From positions 372,001 through 436,000 of the forward strand of contig NZ_OZ018776.1 of assembly GCF_963970025.1 (NCBI RefSeq): a stretch of DNA of 64,000 nucleotides, given 5' to 3'. Shown in pieces: positions 29,227 to 39,047 of this stretch (position 1 is its first letter; each line of letters begins with the position of its first letter). This DNA comes from Rickettsia helvetica (GTDB lineage: Bacteria > Pseudomonadota > Alphaproteobacteria > Rickettsiales > Rickettsiaceae). Made by a program: the position numbers and the translations under genes. Below the pieces are notes generated by a model. It saw nothing but the letters and a program-made list of their open reading frames with translations. It made no database searches and was not told where the DNA came from.

Positions 29227-29949
29227 TCACATTAAATCGCCGATATTCTCTAAAAACAACCTAGCTCGATGCGATGCCGGTTTATTAAAAAAATCCTCGG
29301 CAGGCTGATTTGCTAAAATCTGCCCTTGATCCATAAAAATAATACGATCTGCTATTAATTTTGCAAATTTCAAATGATGCGTGACTACTACCATGCTCAT
29401 TTGATCTTTTAATAAATTTATATTCTCTATAACATCTTTAATATTTTCAGGATCGAGTGCCGAAGTCGGTTCATCGAATAACAAAATTTCCGGCTTCATC
29501 ATTAAAGCCCTCGCTATTGCTATACGCTGCTTTTGCCCTCCTGATAGGCTCGCCGGATATGAGTCAAATTTTTGCGTTAGCTTAAATTTTGCAAGTAATT
29601 CCTTTGCCATAGAAATTGCTTGTTCTTTTGGCAAATTTAAAACATTTACCGGCGTATAGATTAGGTTTTCTCCTACCGTTAAATGCGGAAAGAGATTAAA
29701 ATTTTGAAAAACCATACCGACTTTTAAACGAAGCTTTCTCCTATCTTTAGGTAATAGCTTCTTCCCGTCTACCAAAAAAGTACCACTACTTGGTTCTTCT
29801 AAATTATTTAAAATTCTAAGCACAGTAGTTTTACCACTTCCCGAAGGACCGATTATTACAGTAATTTCCTTGGTAGTAAAACTTAAATCAATATTCTTAA
29901 TTGCGTAATTCTTGCTGTAACGCTTACAAACTTTTTCTAAAATAATCAT
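29227..29949 (-). CDS. glnQ: Polar amino-acid ABC transporter ATP-binding protein
   Basis: 240 aa. Walker A GPSGSGKTTVLRILNNLEEP, Q-loop VFQNFNLFPHLTVGEN, signature LSGGQKQRIAIARALMMKP, Walker B ILLFDEPTSALDPE and H-loop VVVTHHLKF: all intact. The GlnQ/HisP type that powers uptake of polar amino acids, here glutamine by homology. It follows the PhnP-like gene by 3 bases. The permease and binding protein are not in the window. Confidence 0.93.
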   Translation of the reverse strand: MIILEKVCKRYSKNYAIKNIDLSFTTKEITVIIGPSGSGKTTVLRILNNLEEPSSGTFLVDGKKLLPKDRRKLRLKVGMVFQNFNLFPHLTVGENLIYTPVNVLNLPKEQAISMAKELLAKFKLTQKFDSYPASLSGGQKQRIAIARALMMKPEILLFDEPTSALDPENIKDVIENINLLKDQMSMVVVTHHLKFAKLIADRIIFMDQGQILANQPAEDFFNKPASHRARLFLENIGDLM

Positions 29950-29952
29950 AAA

Positions 29953-30717
29953 CTAAACCGTAAATTTATAACCGTCATAAAGCGGCTTAACATTACTTGG
30001 AAGTATTTTCGTAATCTCATGATAATCTATTGTGTGTCTCATATTGGTTAATAATATCTGCTCAGGTTTATATTTTTCACGCCATTCTAGAACTTTATTA
30101 AGCCCTGCATGATTCGGATTTGATTTATAATCCATACAATCTAATATCCATATTTTTATATCTTTTAAAAATTTTTCTGATTCAGGCGGAAAATCGATTA
30201 CATCGGGCGAATAAACAAAATCACCTATACGTAAGCCCAAGCTATCTATAGGACCGTGATGCTGTCTAAAAAATTGGATTTCGATAGTATTAATGTTCAT
30301 CTTATCAAAAAAACTAACAGATTGAGTTGTGAGCAGTCGCCCAAGCTTAAATAATTTATTATTAAATAGATAATCAAATTTTGTATGGAGCTTTGCCGTA
30401 CTATCGTGATCCGTATAGATTTCGAATGGCTTATCTTGCATAAAAGTAAATACCCGTAAATCATCGATGCCGTTAACGTGATCGGAATGATAATGTGTTA
30501 ATATAGCACAATCGAGCTTATTTATCTTTTCTCGTAATAGTTGATTTCTAATATCAAAACCGAAATCAACTAATATTTGACTATTTTCATCGTTAATATA
30601 TATTGCTGATCTAGTCCTTTTATTGTACTTTGAAGGAGATGTGCAAGTACTGCAATCGCACCCGATCACCGGTACGCCTATAGATGCTCCACACCCAAGT
30701 ATTGTTACTTGTAACAT
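29953..30717 (-). CDS. Metallo-beta-lactamase-fold hydrolase, PhnP-like
   Basis: 254 aa. It begins LQVTILGCGASIGVPVIGCD followed by CSTC, the metal-site cysteine pattern of the PhnP/cyclic phosphodiesterase branch, and has the MBL motif THYHSDHVNGIDDLR plus HHGPIDSLGLRIGD and a C-terminal TNMRHTIDYHE. Likely a phosphodiesterase; the Rickettsia substrate is not known. Transcribed with glnQ and divergent from the PAP2 gene (11-base gap). Confidence 0.85.
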   Translation of the reverse strand: MLQVTILGCGASIGVPVIGCDCSTCTSPSKYNKRTRSAIYINDENSQILVDFGFDIRNQLLREKINKLDCAILTHYHSDHVNGIDDLRVFTFMQDKPFEIYTDHDSTAKLHTKFDYLFNNKLFKLGRLLTTQSVSFFDKMNINTIEIQFFRQHHGPIDSLGLRIGDFVYSPDVIDFPPESEKFLKDIKIWILDCMDYKSNPNHAGLNKVLEWREKYKPEQILLTNMRHTIDYHEITKILPSNVKPLYDGYKFTV

Positions 30718-30728
30718 AAATATTTAAA

Positions 30729-31406
30729 ATGATGTTTGAAGTTTTTTATAATTTTTGCGGCTTAAATCAAGAAATATTCTTATTTTTGAATAACATTACT
30801 AATATCGGCTTTATACCTTATTGTTTAAAAATAATTTCGTTTTGTTTTAATATCGCTAATTTCGCCTTAATATATATTTTATACTGTATATATTTTTATA
30901 TTCAATTAAAGAAAACCAAAAATGATAAGAAGCGGCAAAATAAATTTTGGCACGGTTATAATAAGTTAGTTGAAATCGATATAATATACGGGGTATTCGG
31001 TTTAATTTTTACCGCTCTTAAATTTTCAGTTAATTTCCCTCGCCCTTATTGCAGTCTTCCTGTGGATAGTTTCATGACCGTAATAAATACTGCAAACGAA
31101 AGATGCTTTTCAAGCTTTCCAAGCAGCCATGCGGCTCTTAGCGTTTTGGTAACGTATTTTGCCTGGAATTATATAAAATTACCATTAAAAATCTTAATGA
31201 TTTGTGTTATTATGCTCGTGTCTTTATCTCGCATAAGCCTTGCCATGCATTACCCAAGCGATATAATCTACGGCATTGCTATTGCATTTATAACAATACT
31301 GATAGGTAAATTAATTTATCGAATCTTTGCAAATAATATAATAAGAAAGGTTGGGGGTTTAATTCTTACTATTGTCATCCCACGGTCAAGCCGCAGGATC
31401 CAGTAA
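30729..31406 (+). CDS. PAP2-family membrane phosphatase
   Basis: 225 aa, about six membrane helices. All three PAP2 motifs are present: KFSVNFPRPYCSLP, FPSSHAALSV and SRISLAMHYPSDIIYG. Acts on lipid phosphates or diphosphates at the membrane, e.g. undecaprenyl diphosphate or lipid A 1-phosphate; substrate not resolved. The last 11 residues (IVIPRSSRRIQ) and the stop codon are supplied by the class A repeat at 31372-31460, so the C-terminus is repeat-derived. Confidence 0.88.
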   Translation: MMFEVFYNFCGLNQEIFLFLNNITNIGFIPYCLKIISFCFNIANFALIYILYCIYFYIQLKKTKNDKKRQNKFWHGYNKLVEIDIIYGVFGLIFTALKFSVNFPRPYCSLPVDSFMTVINTANERCFSSFPSSHAALSVLVTYFAWNYIKLPLKILMICVIMLVSLSRISLAMHYPSDIIYGIAIAFITILIGKLIYRIFANNIIRKVGGLILTIVIPRSSRRIQ

Positions 31407-31460
31407 AAAGTGTTTTTTATTGTTTTTATGGATCCTGCGGCTTGACCCGTGGGATGACAA
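31372..31460. repeat. Class A palindromic element joining the PAP2 and lptF genes
   Basis: Near-perfect inverted repeat: ttgtcatcccacggtcaag, ccgcaggatcca, then tggatcctgcggcttgac and cgtgggatgacaa. It encodes the PAP2 C-terminus and reaches the lptF start region. Confidence 0.9.
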
Positions 31461-31477
31461 ATTTAGAACAGATATAT

Positions 31478-32560
31478 ATGCTACTATACAGAAAATACTT
31501 TATAAAAAATATTCTTCCGCTGCTTATAGTCGTTACTTTTTCAGTGACTAGTATAGTATGGATAACGCAAATATTAAAACTTTTATATTTATTTGATAAA
31601 GGTATAAAAGTTATGGACTTCTTCAGTTTAATAGTTTTAGTACTGCCTACTTTATTATTTATTCTGTTACCGGTAATAACGGTTATTGCTGTGATCTATA
31701 TATATAATAATTTAAAAGTCGAGCGACAATTAATTATATTACAAGCTTCGGGAGTTAATAATTTGCAGCTGGCATTGCCTGCTTTATATGTCGCATTAAT
31801 AGTTATGCTACTTGCTTATTATATATCTTCTACTATCCTGCCATTATCTCATATAAACTTAAAATCACGTTTAAGCTTTATAAAGAATAATTATATATCA
31901 AGTATGATTGAAGAGAAAACTTTTAATAAAGTAATGAAAGATATCACTGTTTTTATAGATAAAAAATCAGCAGGAAATATTATGAACGGCGTAATAATAT
32001 TTGATAATCGCAACGCTGATAACCCATCAGTAGTATTTGCAGGTTCAGGTACTCTTAATATATATGATAATAGCCCGATTTTTGAACTTAATAAAGGCAT
32101 AAGACAAGAATATGACGTAAACGGTAATTTAACTCAGTTAACTTTCGATTCTTTAATGATAAAACTGCAAAATGATAACCCTTCAGTATCGCAAAGAACT
32201 AAACATAATAAAGAAGCAAACGAATATTATATAAACGAATTACTTGCTCCTCCTCATGATTTAGCTATTACTAAAAAAATTAAATTAATTGCTGAAGCAC
32301 ATCAAAGAATAATTTGGCCTTTATATAATTTTGTATTACCTTTTTTAGCACTTGCAGTTTTTTTGAGATATCCTTATAGCAAAAAAACAATTTTTATGCC
32401 GGTATTATTTTCTGCCTTAACAGTATTGCTAGTTACTTCAATTCATTTTATATTGCAAAATTTTGCTTCAAAAAATCTAGATTTTATTTTTGCTTGTTAT
32501 TCCAATTTGGTTACTGCTTTAACAATCGGATTATATTTATTTGTACGTAAAAGAATATAA
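31478..32560 (+). CDS. lptF: LPS export permease LptF
   Basis: 360 aa from ATG 31478 (MLLYRKYFIKNILPLLIVV), which best matches the YjgP/YjgQ N-terminus. An ATG at 31454 lies inside the class A repeat and would add eight residues. Three N-terminal and three C-terminal membrane helices flank a periplasmic jelly-roll domain (about 130-270). It carries KVERQLIILQASGVNNLQLA, the coupling region for LptB. Part of the LptB2FG ATP-driven pump that moves LPS across the envelope. Confidence 0.92.
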   Translation: MLLYRKYFIKNILPLLIVVTFSVTSIVWITQILKLLYLFDKGIKVMDFFSLIVLVLPTLLFILLPVITVIAVIYIYNNLKVERQLIILQASGVNNLQLALPALYVALIVMLLAYYISSTILPLSHINLKSRLSFIKNNYISSMIEEKTFNKVMKDITVFIDKKSAGNIMNGVIIFDNRNADNPSVVFAGSGTLNIYDNSPIFELNKGIRQEYDVNGNLTQLTFDSLMIKLQNDNPSVSQRTKHNKEANEYYINELLAPPHDLAITKKIKLIAEAHQRIIWPLYNFVLPFLALAVFLRYPYSKKTIFMPVLFSALTVLLVTSIHFILQNFASKNLDFIFACYSNLVTALTIGLYLFVRKRI

Positions 32561-32565
32561 ATTTA

Positions 32566-33030
32566 TTAGACTACTTTATTCCAAGTTCCACGAGGATTTT
32601 GAGTAAAACAATCGATTTTGTTTTCCTGCCCGGTAAATTTATTTATTTTAACTGTTAATTCTTTTAAATCTTCCGGTAAATCGGTTATTATAATTATCCT
32701 TTTGAAAACTCTTATATACTCTTTTGCTTGTAAAATTTTTCCTATATCTATAGGCGAAATAATAACAAGCACACTAGCATTATTAGGATTTTGTAACTCA
32801 TCGGTAATATAAACCGGCTGTTTTTCAGGCTGCGGATCAAGTTTACTACCATGAGGTATAAATTGCTTACGTGAATAAGTCCAAAGATTTTTATTGAGCA
32901 TTTCTTGTTGATCTGCATCTGCAGTTAATATCACGCTTTTAAGATCAGAGTGATAGCATTTTTCTATCAGAAGCAATATCGATTTTAGAAGTAATTCATC
33001 GCTTGTTTGATAAATACTAAATTGCTGCAT
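32566..33030 (-). CDS. holC: DNA polymerase III chi subunit
   Basis: 154 aa. It begins QQFSIYQTSDELLLKSILLL followed by IEKCYHSDLKSVILTAD, the HolC pattern, and ends QNPRGTWNKVV. Chi links the clamp loader to single-stranded-DNA-binding protein. It faces lptF tail to tail, with a 5-base gap. Slightly divergent from the E. coli protein but of the expected length. Confidence 0.85.
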   Translation of the reverse strand: MQQFSIYQTSDELLLKSILLLIEKCYHSDLKSVILTADADQQEMLNKNLWTYSRKQFIPHGSKLDPQPEKQPVYITDELQNPNNASVLVIISPIDIGKILQAKEYIRVFKRIIIITDLPEDLKELTVKINKFTGQENKIDCFTQNPRGTWNKVV

Positions 33031-33066
33031 AAAAATTTTATGTTATTTTTTATGAGAAAATTTAAG

Positions 33067-33151
33067 TGGTACGGATGAAGGGACTTGAACCCCCACGCCT
33101 CGCGGCACAAGAACCTAAATCTTGCATGTCTACCAGTTTCATCACATCCGC
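33067..33151 (-). tRNA. tRNA-Leu (anticodon UAG)
   Basis: Read on the minus strand from gcggatgtgatgaaactggt to gttcaagtcccttcatccgtacca. Anticodon loop tttaggt within stem caaga/tcttg gives UAG; the long variable arm is right for a class II leucine tRNA; a genome-encoded CCA end is present. First base pair is a G-U wobble. Confidence 0.95.
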
Positions 33152-33180
33152 GTATGGTAATGTCATTCCTGCAAAAGAAT

Positions 33181-33307
33181 TGTTGTATGGATTGATAAAT
33201 CGGTTGTCATCCCGCGATCAAGTCGCGGGATCCAGTCTTTTTTAATTTTTTTCTAGATACCGTGGTCAAGCCATGGTATGACAGCTAAAAAACCGATCCA
33301 TACAACA
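33181..33307. repeat. Class A element inside a larger inverted repeat
   Basis: Outer arms tgttgtatggat / atccatacaaca and aaccgat/atcggtt enclose a class A core (tgtcatcccgcgatcaagtcgcgggatcca to ggtatgaca, written in parts). It lies between tRNA-Leu and dapE. Confidence 0.85.
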
Positions 33308-33324
33308 CCCTATAGCAGGAACAA

Positions 33325-34479
33325 CTATTTATTAGTCAGTATTTCCATCAAAAAATTATAATACACATCGTATAATTTTTGTAAATCGCTAATTTTGGTG
33401 TATTCGTTTATTTTATGTGCTGTTTCGGATAATAAACCGAACTCTACCAAGGAGCAATAATTTTTAACGAATCTTGCATCCGACGTACCTCCACTTGTAG
33501 AGAATTCGGGCTTTATTTTAAGCGTCTGCTCTACTACTTTGGCAAATTGTTTTATTTTATCGTTAGGGTTTTGAATAAAACTTCCAGCAGAACTATTATA
33601 TTCTATCTTATAGTCTACTTTATATTCTTTGCAATATCGTTTAACAATTTGCTCTATTAATTGTCTTAAAGTTTCTGCATTATGTAAATTATTAAAACGT
33701 ATATTGAAAAATGCTTCCGTACTTGTCGGAATTACATTTAAAGTATTATTACTGACATCGATATTCGTCACTTCAAGATTTGAACTTTGAAAAAATTCAG
33801 TACCTTCATCAAGTTTTATATTTGTTAACTCGTTCAATATTCTTATTAAGCAAGGCAACGGATTATTTGCCTTATGAGGATAAGCTACATGCCCTGCTAA
33901 GCCTTCTATATTTAATTTAAAGTTAATACTTCCTCTTCTGCCGATCTTAATTATATCGCCTATTTCTTTTTCACAAGTGGGTTCACCGACAATAGCAAAA
34001 TCCATCTTATACCCTTGATCATAAATATATTGCAGCATTTCTTTAGTACCATGCTTTGCTTTTCCCTCTTCATCACTAGTAAGCAAGAAACTAACGGAAC
34101 CTTTAAAATCGGTATTATTTTTTATAAAATCTAAACCGGCAGCTAGAAAGCATGCTATAGCCCCTTTCATATCAACTACGCCCCTGCCGTATATCTTACC
34201 GTCTTGCTCGTTAGCCTTAAAAGGATTTGAATTATGCCAAAGCTCATGATTGCCTGCCGGCACTACATCTACATGCCCAACAAAGCAAATATTAGGCTCA
34301 TTGCTACCGAAAACAGCATAAAGGTTAGTGACTTGCTCGCTTTTAGAATCGCCAAATATTTTTATTTCGGTCTTAAAGCCGTGTTGTTTAAGTAAATCAT
34401 CAATATACTCAATAGCCCCATCGCTCTCAGGAGTTACAGACTTAAAACCAATTAAATCTTTTAAGTAGTTAATGTACAT
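33325..34479 (-). CDS. dapE: Succinyl-diaminopimelate desuccinylase
   Basis: 384 aa. M20 metallopeptidase motifs: CFVGHVDVVPAGNHELWHNS, GRGVVDMKGAIACFL, LLTSDEEGKAKHGT, and FSTSGGTSDARFVKNYC near the C-terminus, with the Zn ligands (H, D, E, D, H) in place. Makes LL-diaminopimelate for peptidoglycan and lysine. Full length and intact; only dap gene in the window. Confidence 0.95.
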   Translation of the reverse strand: MYINYLKDLIGFKSVTPESDGAIEYIDDLLKQHGFKTEIKIFGDSKSEQVTNLYAVFGSNEPNICFVGHVDVVPAGNHELWHNSNPFKANEQDGKIYGRGVVDMKGAIACFLAAGLDFIKNNTDFKGSVSFLLTSDEEGKAKHGTKEMLQYIYDQGYKMDFAIVGEPTCEKEIGDIIKIGRRGSINFKLNIEGLAGHVAYPHKANNPLPCLIRILNELTNIKLDEGTEFFQSSNLEVTNIDVSNNTLNVIPTSTEAFFNIRFNNLHNAETLRQLIEQIVKRYCKEYKVDYKIEYNSSAGSFIQNPNDKIKQFAKVVEQTLKIKPEFSTSGGTSDARFVKNYCSLVEFGLLSETAHKINEYTKISDLQKLYDVYYNFLMEILTNK

Positions 34480-34655
34480 AATATATTATTTTTATATCTT
34501 CTTACACTTATTATACAAGCTTATAAAAGTACAAAAAACAACTTTTTATCTCACTAAAAAATAAATTATTGCTATGGATTTATATAGATTTTTGACTTTC
34601 TTAATGAATTTAAATAACTTATTATTATGAGCTTGTTATAACTAATATTAAAATC

Positions 34656-35735
34656 ATGAGTATAAATAATCAGTTAAGAGAATTAATTAAATCAGGTACT
34701 TTTGCCGGTATATTATTAATTATTGCTTTTACTTTAGCAATAGTTGTCAGCAATAATATTTTGCTAGGAAAATATTATTCTTCTTTTATCTACAGTAAAT
34801 TTTCTTTAACAATAGGAAATGTAAGTTTACAAACAACTTTTATAGAGTTAGTTAATGACGGTCTCATGACTTTCTTCTTTTTATTAATAGGTTTAGAGAT
34901 GAAATTTCACCTAGTAGAAGGTGAATATAAAAATAAAAAAACTAATATTACCTGCTGCGGCAGCCCTTGGAGGTGTGGTAGTTCCTGCCTTAGTATACAT
35001 GTTTTTTAATTATGATAAACCCGAATTAATAAAAGGATAGGCTATTCCTATAGCAACTGATACTGCTTTTGTCCTTGGTATTTTATCTTTTTTCAGCCGA
35101 CATATATCTTTAGAATTACGAGCTTTTATTATAGGTTTTTCATTAGTTGACGATGCTTTTGTGTCAATTATACTAGCCTTATTTTATTATATAATTGTAG
35201 GTTTATTATTATGGATTAGTATGGTGGGGTCAGGTATTCACGGTACTTTATGCGGAGCCATTATAACACTTTTTATACCTGTTAATATAGAAGGAGAATT
35301 TAACACTTCTTTTAAAAAACTTGAAAACTTAACTCGTCCTTTTATAAATTACTTTATTTTACCGCTTTTTGTATTTATGAATTCCGGTATCCTTTTAGAA
35401 TATTTTGTATTTAAAGGCACTTGTTCCAACTCAATACTTGCTTTAATTTATGGGATAATATTTGGTTTATTTGTAGGTAAGCAATTAGGTATTATGCTAT
35501 TTTCATATCCATTTGTAAAATTTAAACTCTGTAATTTACCAAGTGATACTTCATGGTTAAAATTTTATTCTATAGCTATACTTGGAGGAATTGGATTTAC
35601 CCTAAGTTTATTTATAGGTAGTATTACGTTTGAGAGTAGTTATCCTTCAAACTCTATGAGAGCTGCAATAATAGCTCTTTAATTTCTGCATTATTTGGCA
35701 TAGTCGTTCTAAAATATTGTACTAGAAAAGAGTAA
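34656..35735 (+). pseudogene. nhaA: Dead Na+/H+ antiporter NhaA
   Basis: The first part (NQLRELIKSGTFAGILLIIA, DGLMTFFFLLIGLEMKFHLV) is normal until about 34930, where a frameshift occurs. The next frame carries [20 protein letters not shown], then an in-frame TAG replaces the tryptophan in KG*AIPIATDTAFVLG, which holds the ion-binding aspartates. The gene then reads to ALFGIVVLKYCTRKE after another one-base slip near 35680. At least three lesions, so no transporter can be made. NhaA exchanges 2 H+ for Na+. Confidence 0.9.
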
Positions 35736-35776
35736 AGGATCTAAGTACTTCAGTAAATGAAGAGTCGGTAGACGAA

Positions 35777-35913
35777 GTTTAATTTGGAAAAGAGCAAGGA
35801 ATCCACAAGGCGAGGAGCAGAGCGTATATTAATACGTGAGTATAAGCGAATTTTGCAAAATTTAGTGTCACAATATTAATGGCTGAAGCTGTAACCAATT
35901 TTTCAAATTAAAC
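35777..35913. repeat. Class C palindromic element supplying a gene end
   Basis: Ends gtttaatttgga / tcaaattaaac with core aaggcgaggagcagagcgta and aatacgtgagtataagc. The longest copy of this class. It overlaps the last six bases of the DUF218 gene (35908-35913) and follows the nhaA remnant. Confidence 0.8.
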
Positions 35914-36432
35914 GAGTATACTCATTAAATAACGATGATAGGATTTTAATAATACATCATATTTTTGTTTGGAAAAAACAGGATATGGTACTATATAGAT
36001 ATTATTAGAAGAAGGAATCGCTTTTTCAAGCTTATTTAGCATAAAAGGCATATTATAATTATGCTCTACTAAAATTATTGAAGTAAGATTGTAAGTTACG
36101 ATAAAATCGACCGCTTTCTTAATATTATCTTCTTCAGACATTATTTTATTCGGAGCAAGTATTACTTGCTGTTCTATTACGCTATGTTCTTTTAGCAAAT
36201 TTTTTAATTGCCCTGCAGATTCTATACCGGTAATAAATAATATAGGGGCATAGCCTACCTTAAGCATTGCAATACCGATTTCAATTTTATGTCTTCCTCC
36301 TGCAAATACTATTATTGCATTAGTGGTATTACTATTAAGCTTATAAGAATTTATTAAATATAAATAATAACCAAAACCACCGATCCAAAGAGCAAAAATT
36401 GCTAAAATTGTGAGTAAAAATTTTCTGATCAT
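35908..36432 (-). CDS. DUF218/YdcF-like membrane-anchored protein
   Basis: 174 aa. One N-terminal membrane helix (about 4-28, [20 protein letters not shown]), then a DUF218 fold: [28 protein letters not shown], and a C-terminal [19 protein letters not shown] segment. Related to SanA/ElyC-type proteins linked to envelope integrity; biochemical role unknown. It starts inside the lipB stop (ATGA overlap), so it is coupled to lipB. The last residues (SILV) and stop fall at the border of a class C repeat. Confidence 0.8.
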   Translation of the reverse strand: MIRKFLLTILAIFALWIGGFGYYLYLINSYKLNSNTTNAIIVFAGGRHKIEIGIAMLKVGYAPILFITGIESAGQLKNLLKEHSVIEQQVILAPNKIMSEEDNIKKAVDFIVTYNLTSIILVEHNYNMPFMLNKLEKAIPSSNNIYIVPYPVFSKQKYDVLLKSYHRYLMSILV

Positions 36433-37058
36433 TTAAATATTTTATTAAATTCAGTTTGAATAATTTTATCAAATTCAGACATTTCAATATGAATTCCTAA
36501 CTGATTTAAAGATGTTACTAAAGAATTTTCAAGTCCACAAGGAATAATCCCACTAAACTTACTTAAATCTGTTGAAATATTTATAGCTACACCGTGATAT
36601 GTAACCCATTTTCTTACTCTAACACCTATTGCAGCAATTTTAGCAAATTCATCTTTCCTTACTTTTACCCAAATTCCTACTTTATCTTTAATAATATATG
36701 CTTTAATTCCAAAATAATTTAAGCTATTTATAATCCATTCTTCAAGCATTTTTATATATAGCTTTAAATCTTTGTGACGATTTGGTAAGGCTAAATTAAG
36801 AATTGGATAAATAACACGCTGACCCGGTCCATGAAAAGTAAATTTACCGCCACGTCCTGTGTAAATTACCGGAATATCACCGTAATTTAATAATTCTTCT
36901 TGTTTATAATTAGTACCGGCAGTATATACTTCAGAATGTTCGACTAAATAAACAATTTCCGGCTCATTATCACTAATTACTTTGTTAACGTAATCTTCCA
37001 TTAATTTCAAAGTAACCCGATAATCTATAAGATTCGATATAGTTATAAATTGTGGCAT
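36429..37058 (-). CDS. lipB: Octanoyltransferase LipB
   Basis: 209 aa. Carries [40 protein letters not shown] and [20 protein letters not shown] followed by CGLEN with the catalytic cysteine. Transfers octanoyl from acyl-carrier protein to lipoate-dependent enzymes (e.g. pyruvate dehydrogenase E2), the first step of lipoate synthesis, with LipA elsewhere. Coupled to the DUF218 gene by a 4-base overlap and one base after the amidase gene. Confidence 0.95.
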   Translation of the reverse strand: MPQFITISNLIDYRVTLKLMEDYVNKVISDNEPEIVYLVEHSEVYTAGTNYKQEELLNYGDIPVIYTGRGGKFTFHGPGQRVIYPILNLALPNRHKDLKLYIKMLEEWIINSLNYFGIKAYIIKDKVGIWVKVRKDEFAKIAAIGVRVRKWVTYHGVAINISTDLSKFSGIIPCGLENSLVTSLNQLGIHIEMSEFDKIIQTEFNKIFK

Positions 37059-37059
37059 A

Positions 37060-37806
37060 TTAGCTGCTTAACTCGGATTTATATTTCAATATTAATGCAT
37101 CTAAAATTGCTATTGTTTCAATATCCAAATCACCGGAAAAATTACTAGGACGAAAATGCATTTGAAATGAAATTATAACATCTTTCATTTTAGAGTCTAA
37201 AATTCCGGTAGCCTCAAGTTTATAACCGTATGTAATAAATTTTTGTTGAACTGCTTTAATATCGGTTATATCGACTTGTGACAATAGATCGTTAAAACTC
37301 CGGTAATCATACCATGCTCCTATACCGTTATCATATAATAGTTTCCAAGGAAATAGCGGACCCGGGTCCTGTTTTCTACCTGGAGCAATATCAGAATGCC
37401 CAACCACTCTAGTAGGTTTAATATCATATCTAGCAATAATCTGTTTACACAGACTTATAACACTATTAATTTGCGGCTTTGAATAAGGCAGCCAAATTAT
37501 ATCGTTATTTTTTGCATTTACTTCAAAAGCAGGATTTACGATTTCAATACCGATTGATGTATCATTAATACGCTCATGACCTTGCCAGTAACTTACTCCG
37601 GCATGCCATGCTCTATCATACTCTTCTACTAATTGAAATATATGTTCAGGGTTTTCATCGTTTATTAAATAATGGCTACTTAACTTTTCACCGGTTAGAA
37701 AATCTAAAGACTGTTTAAAATCACACTGTGTATAATGTAGCACTAGGAATTTAATACGTTTATCAAATCCCATAGCTCTATAAGATGTTTTATCGATTAC
37801 TATCAT
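37060..37806 (-). CDS. N-acetylmuramoyl-L-alanine amidase (Amidase_2 type, AmiD/AmpD-like)
   Basis: 248 aa. Zinc amidase motifs: [31 protein letters not shown], and [20 protein letters not shown] with ligand histidine and aspartate. The C-terminal third (about 180-240, [20 protein letters not shown]) is a peptidoglycan-binding domain. Cuts the MurNAc-L-Ala bond, for wall recycling or remodelling. No clear signal peptide at this start, so location is uncertain. Likely in one operon with lipB and the DUF218 gene. Confidence 0.9.
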   Translation of the reverse strand: MIVIDKTSYRAMGFDKRIKFLVLHYTQCDFKQSLDFLTGEKLSSHYLINDENPEHIFQLVEEYDRAWHAGVSYWQGHERINDTSIGIEIVNPAFEVNAKNNDIIWLPYSKPQINSVISLCKQIIARYDIKPTRVVGHSDIAPGRKQDPGPLFPWKLLYDNGIGAWYDYRSFNDLLSQVDITDIKAVQQKFITYGYKLEATGILDSKMKDVIISFQMHFRPSNFSGDLDIETIAILDALILKYKSELSS

Positions 37807-37889
37807 AGATAAAAATTTTAAAGGATGTCACTATTGTATGTTTTTTTCTATATCATTCTTGCTTTCGCAGGGTTGTTGTTGTATGGCTT

Positions 37890-37923
37890 CTATGTCATTC
37901 CCGCTTCCGCGGGAATGACATAG
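37890..37923. repeat. Class D short palindrome
   Basis: ctatgtcattcccg / cgggaatgacatag with a 6-base loop; identical arms to the copy at 3996-4029. A partial outer arm (gttgtatggct) precedes it. Confidence 0.8.
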
Positions 37924-38030
37924 AGCAGGCTTTCCGAACCATGCAATAAAGTCGCTTTTAGCTAAGAATAACATACTAAGCGTCTGTATAACACAAGGAT
38001 AGCCCCCCAGTATGATAAGAAAAATTTTGA

Positions 38031-38105
38031 TGGTGCCGGATATCGGATTTGAACTGATGACCTACCGCTTACAAGGCGGTTGCTCTACCACTGAGCTAAT
38101 CCGGC
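38031..38105 (-). tRNA. tRNA-Thr (anticodon UGU)
   Basis: Read on the minus strand from gccggattagctcagtggta to aatccgatatccggcacca. Anticodon stem accgc/gcggt with loop cttgtaa gives UGU; D loop, TPsiC arm (gttcaaatc) and encoded CCA all present. Confidence 0.94.
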
Positions 38106-38140
38106 ATATTAATATGATTATAGAGAAGAGATATGTATGT

Positions 38141-38229
38141 TGTCATACCGTGGCTTGACCATGGTATCTAGAAAAATAACTTATAATAGTCAAATTTACT
38201 AGATCCCACGATCAAGTCGCGGGATGACA
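38141..38229. repeat. Class A palindromic element
   Basis: Ends tgtcatacc / gggatgaca with paired halves cgtggcttgaccatggta and cccacgatcaagtcgcggg. Between tRNA-Thr and rpsP. Confidence 0.8.
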
Positions 38230-38290
38230 GGGGTGTGGAATTGATCCACACAGTCAATGCCTGCTCGCAATGACGAAAGTACACTATAAA

Positions 38291-38626
38291 CTAAGCTTCT
38301 TTAGCTTCCTTTTTACTTGGTCTAGCTTTGCGGTTTTTTGCTTTAACTTCCATTTCCTTTTTAACTTTCTCAGGAAGAGTAACATCCGCTTGCTCAATAA
38401 ATTTTGCGACTCGCTCAGTTGGTTTAGCACCGGTGCCAAGCCAATATTCTATACGATCTTTTTTTAAAACCACACGCCCACTATTATCTGAAGCAAGCAT
38501 TGGATTATAAGTTCCAACTTTTTCTAAAAAGTCACCATCACGAGGTGCTGTTGCGTTAGCTACTACTACACGGTAAAAAGGACGCTTTTTAGCACCACCT
38601 CTAGCTAAACGAATTTTTACTGCCAT
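38291..38626 (-). CDS. rpsP: 30S ribosomal protein S16
   Basis: 111 aa. Starts [20 protein letters not shown] and contains [36 protein letters not shown], the S16 signatures, with the usual lysine-rich tail ([17 protein letters not shown]). Binds 16S rRNA in the body of the small subunit. It lies 13 bases downstream of rpmG. Confidence 0.97.
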   Translation of the reverse strand: MAVKIRLARGGAKKRPFYRVVVANATAPRDGDFLEKVGTYNPMLASDNSGRVVLKKDRIEYWLGTGAKPTERVAKFIEQADVTLPEKVKKEMEVKAKNRKARPSKKEAKEA

Positions 38627-38639
38627 ATATTACTTACAA

Positions 38640-38810
38640 TTATTTTATTTTTTCTTCTTTAAAAAGAACATGTTTTCTAACTACCTTATCATACTTACGA
38701 AAAGAAAGCTTCTCGGTTTGGGTCTTCGGATTACGTTTTTTTACCCAAAAAACACCTGTGCCGGCAGTACTTACTAGCCTTACCAAAATATTTTTATTTT
38801 TCTTTGCCAT
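38640..38810 (-). CDS. rpmG: 50S ribosomal protein L33
   Basis: 56 aa, found by translating the minus strand between the mutL region and rps[41 protein letters not shown] and [17 protein letters not shown] (overlapping excerpts). Matches the alphaproteobacterial L33 form without zinc cysteines. Too short for simple length filters but fully intact; start ATG at 38808-38810, stop TAA at 38640-38642. Confidence 0.95.
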   Translation of the reverse strand: MAKKNKNILVRLVSTAGTGVFWVKKRNPKTQTEKLSFRKYDKVVRKHVLFKEEKIK

Positions 38811-38930
38811 TAGCTGACACCTTAAATCAAGATATTATTTTATTATTCTAAGAAAAGCAGAATAAAACGAAATTGAAAAATAGTCAAGTAAAATACTCTA
38901 CATACTTATTATATGGATCGATTTTACTTT

Positions 38931-39030
38931 TGTCATCCCACGACTTGATCGCGGGATCCAGTAAAAATACTAAATTATTTAGTATTTTAAATTGTTTTTC
39001 TGGATACCGTGGTCAAGCCACGGTATGACA
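38931..39030. repeat. Class A palindromic element
   Basis: Left half tgtcatcccacgacttgatc, right half ggtcaagccacggtatgaca, with inner aatactaaat/atttagtatt. Fills the gap between mutL and rpmG. Confidence 0.85.
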
Positions 39031-39047
39031 CCGAACGCTTGAACGAG

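Noticed and set aside
38141..39030. CRISPR-like series of repeats around 38-39 kb
   Set aside because: The repeats are palindromic, unequal in length and separated by genes; no regular spacers and no cas genes.
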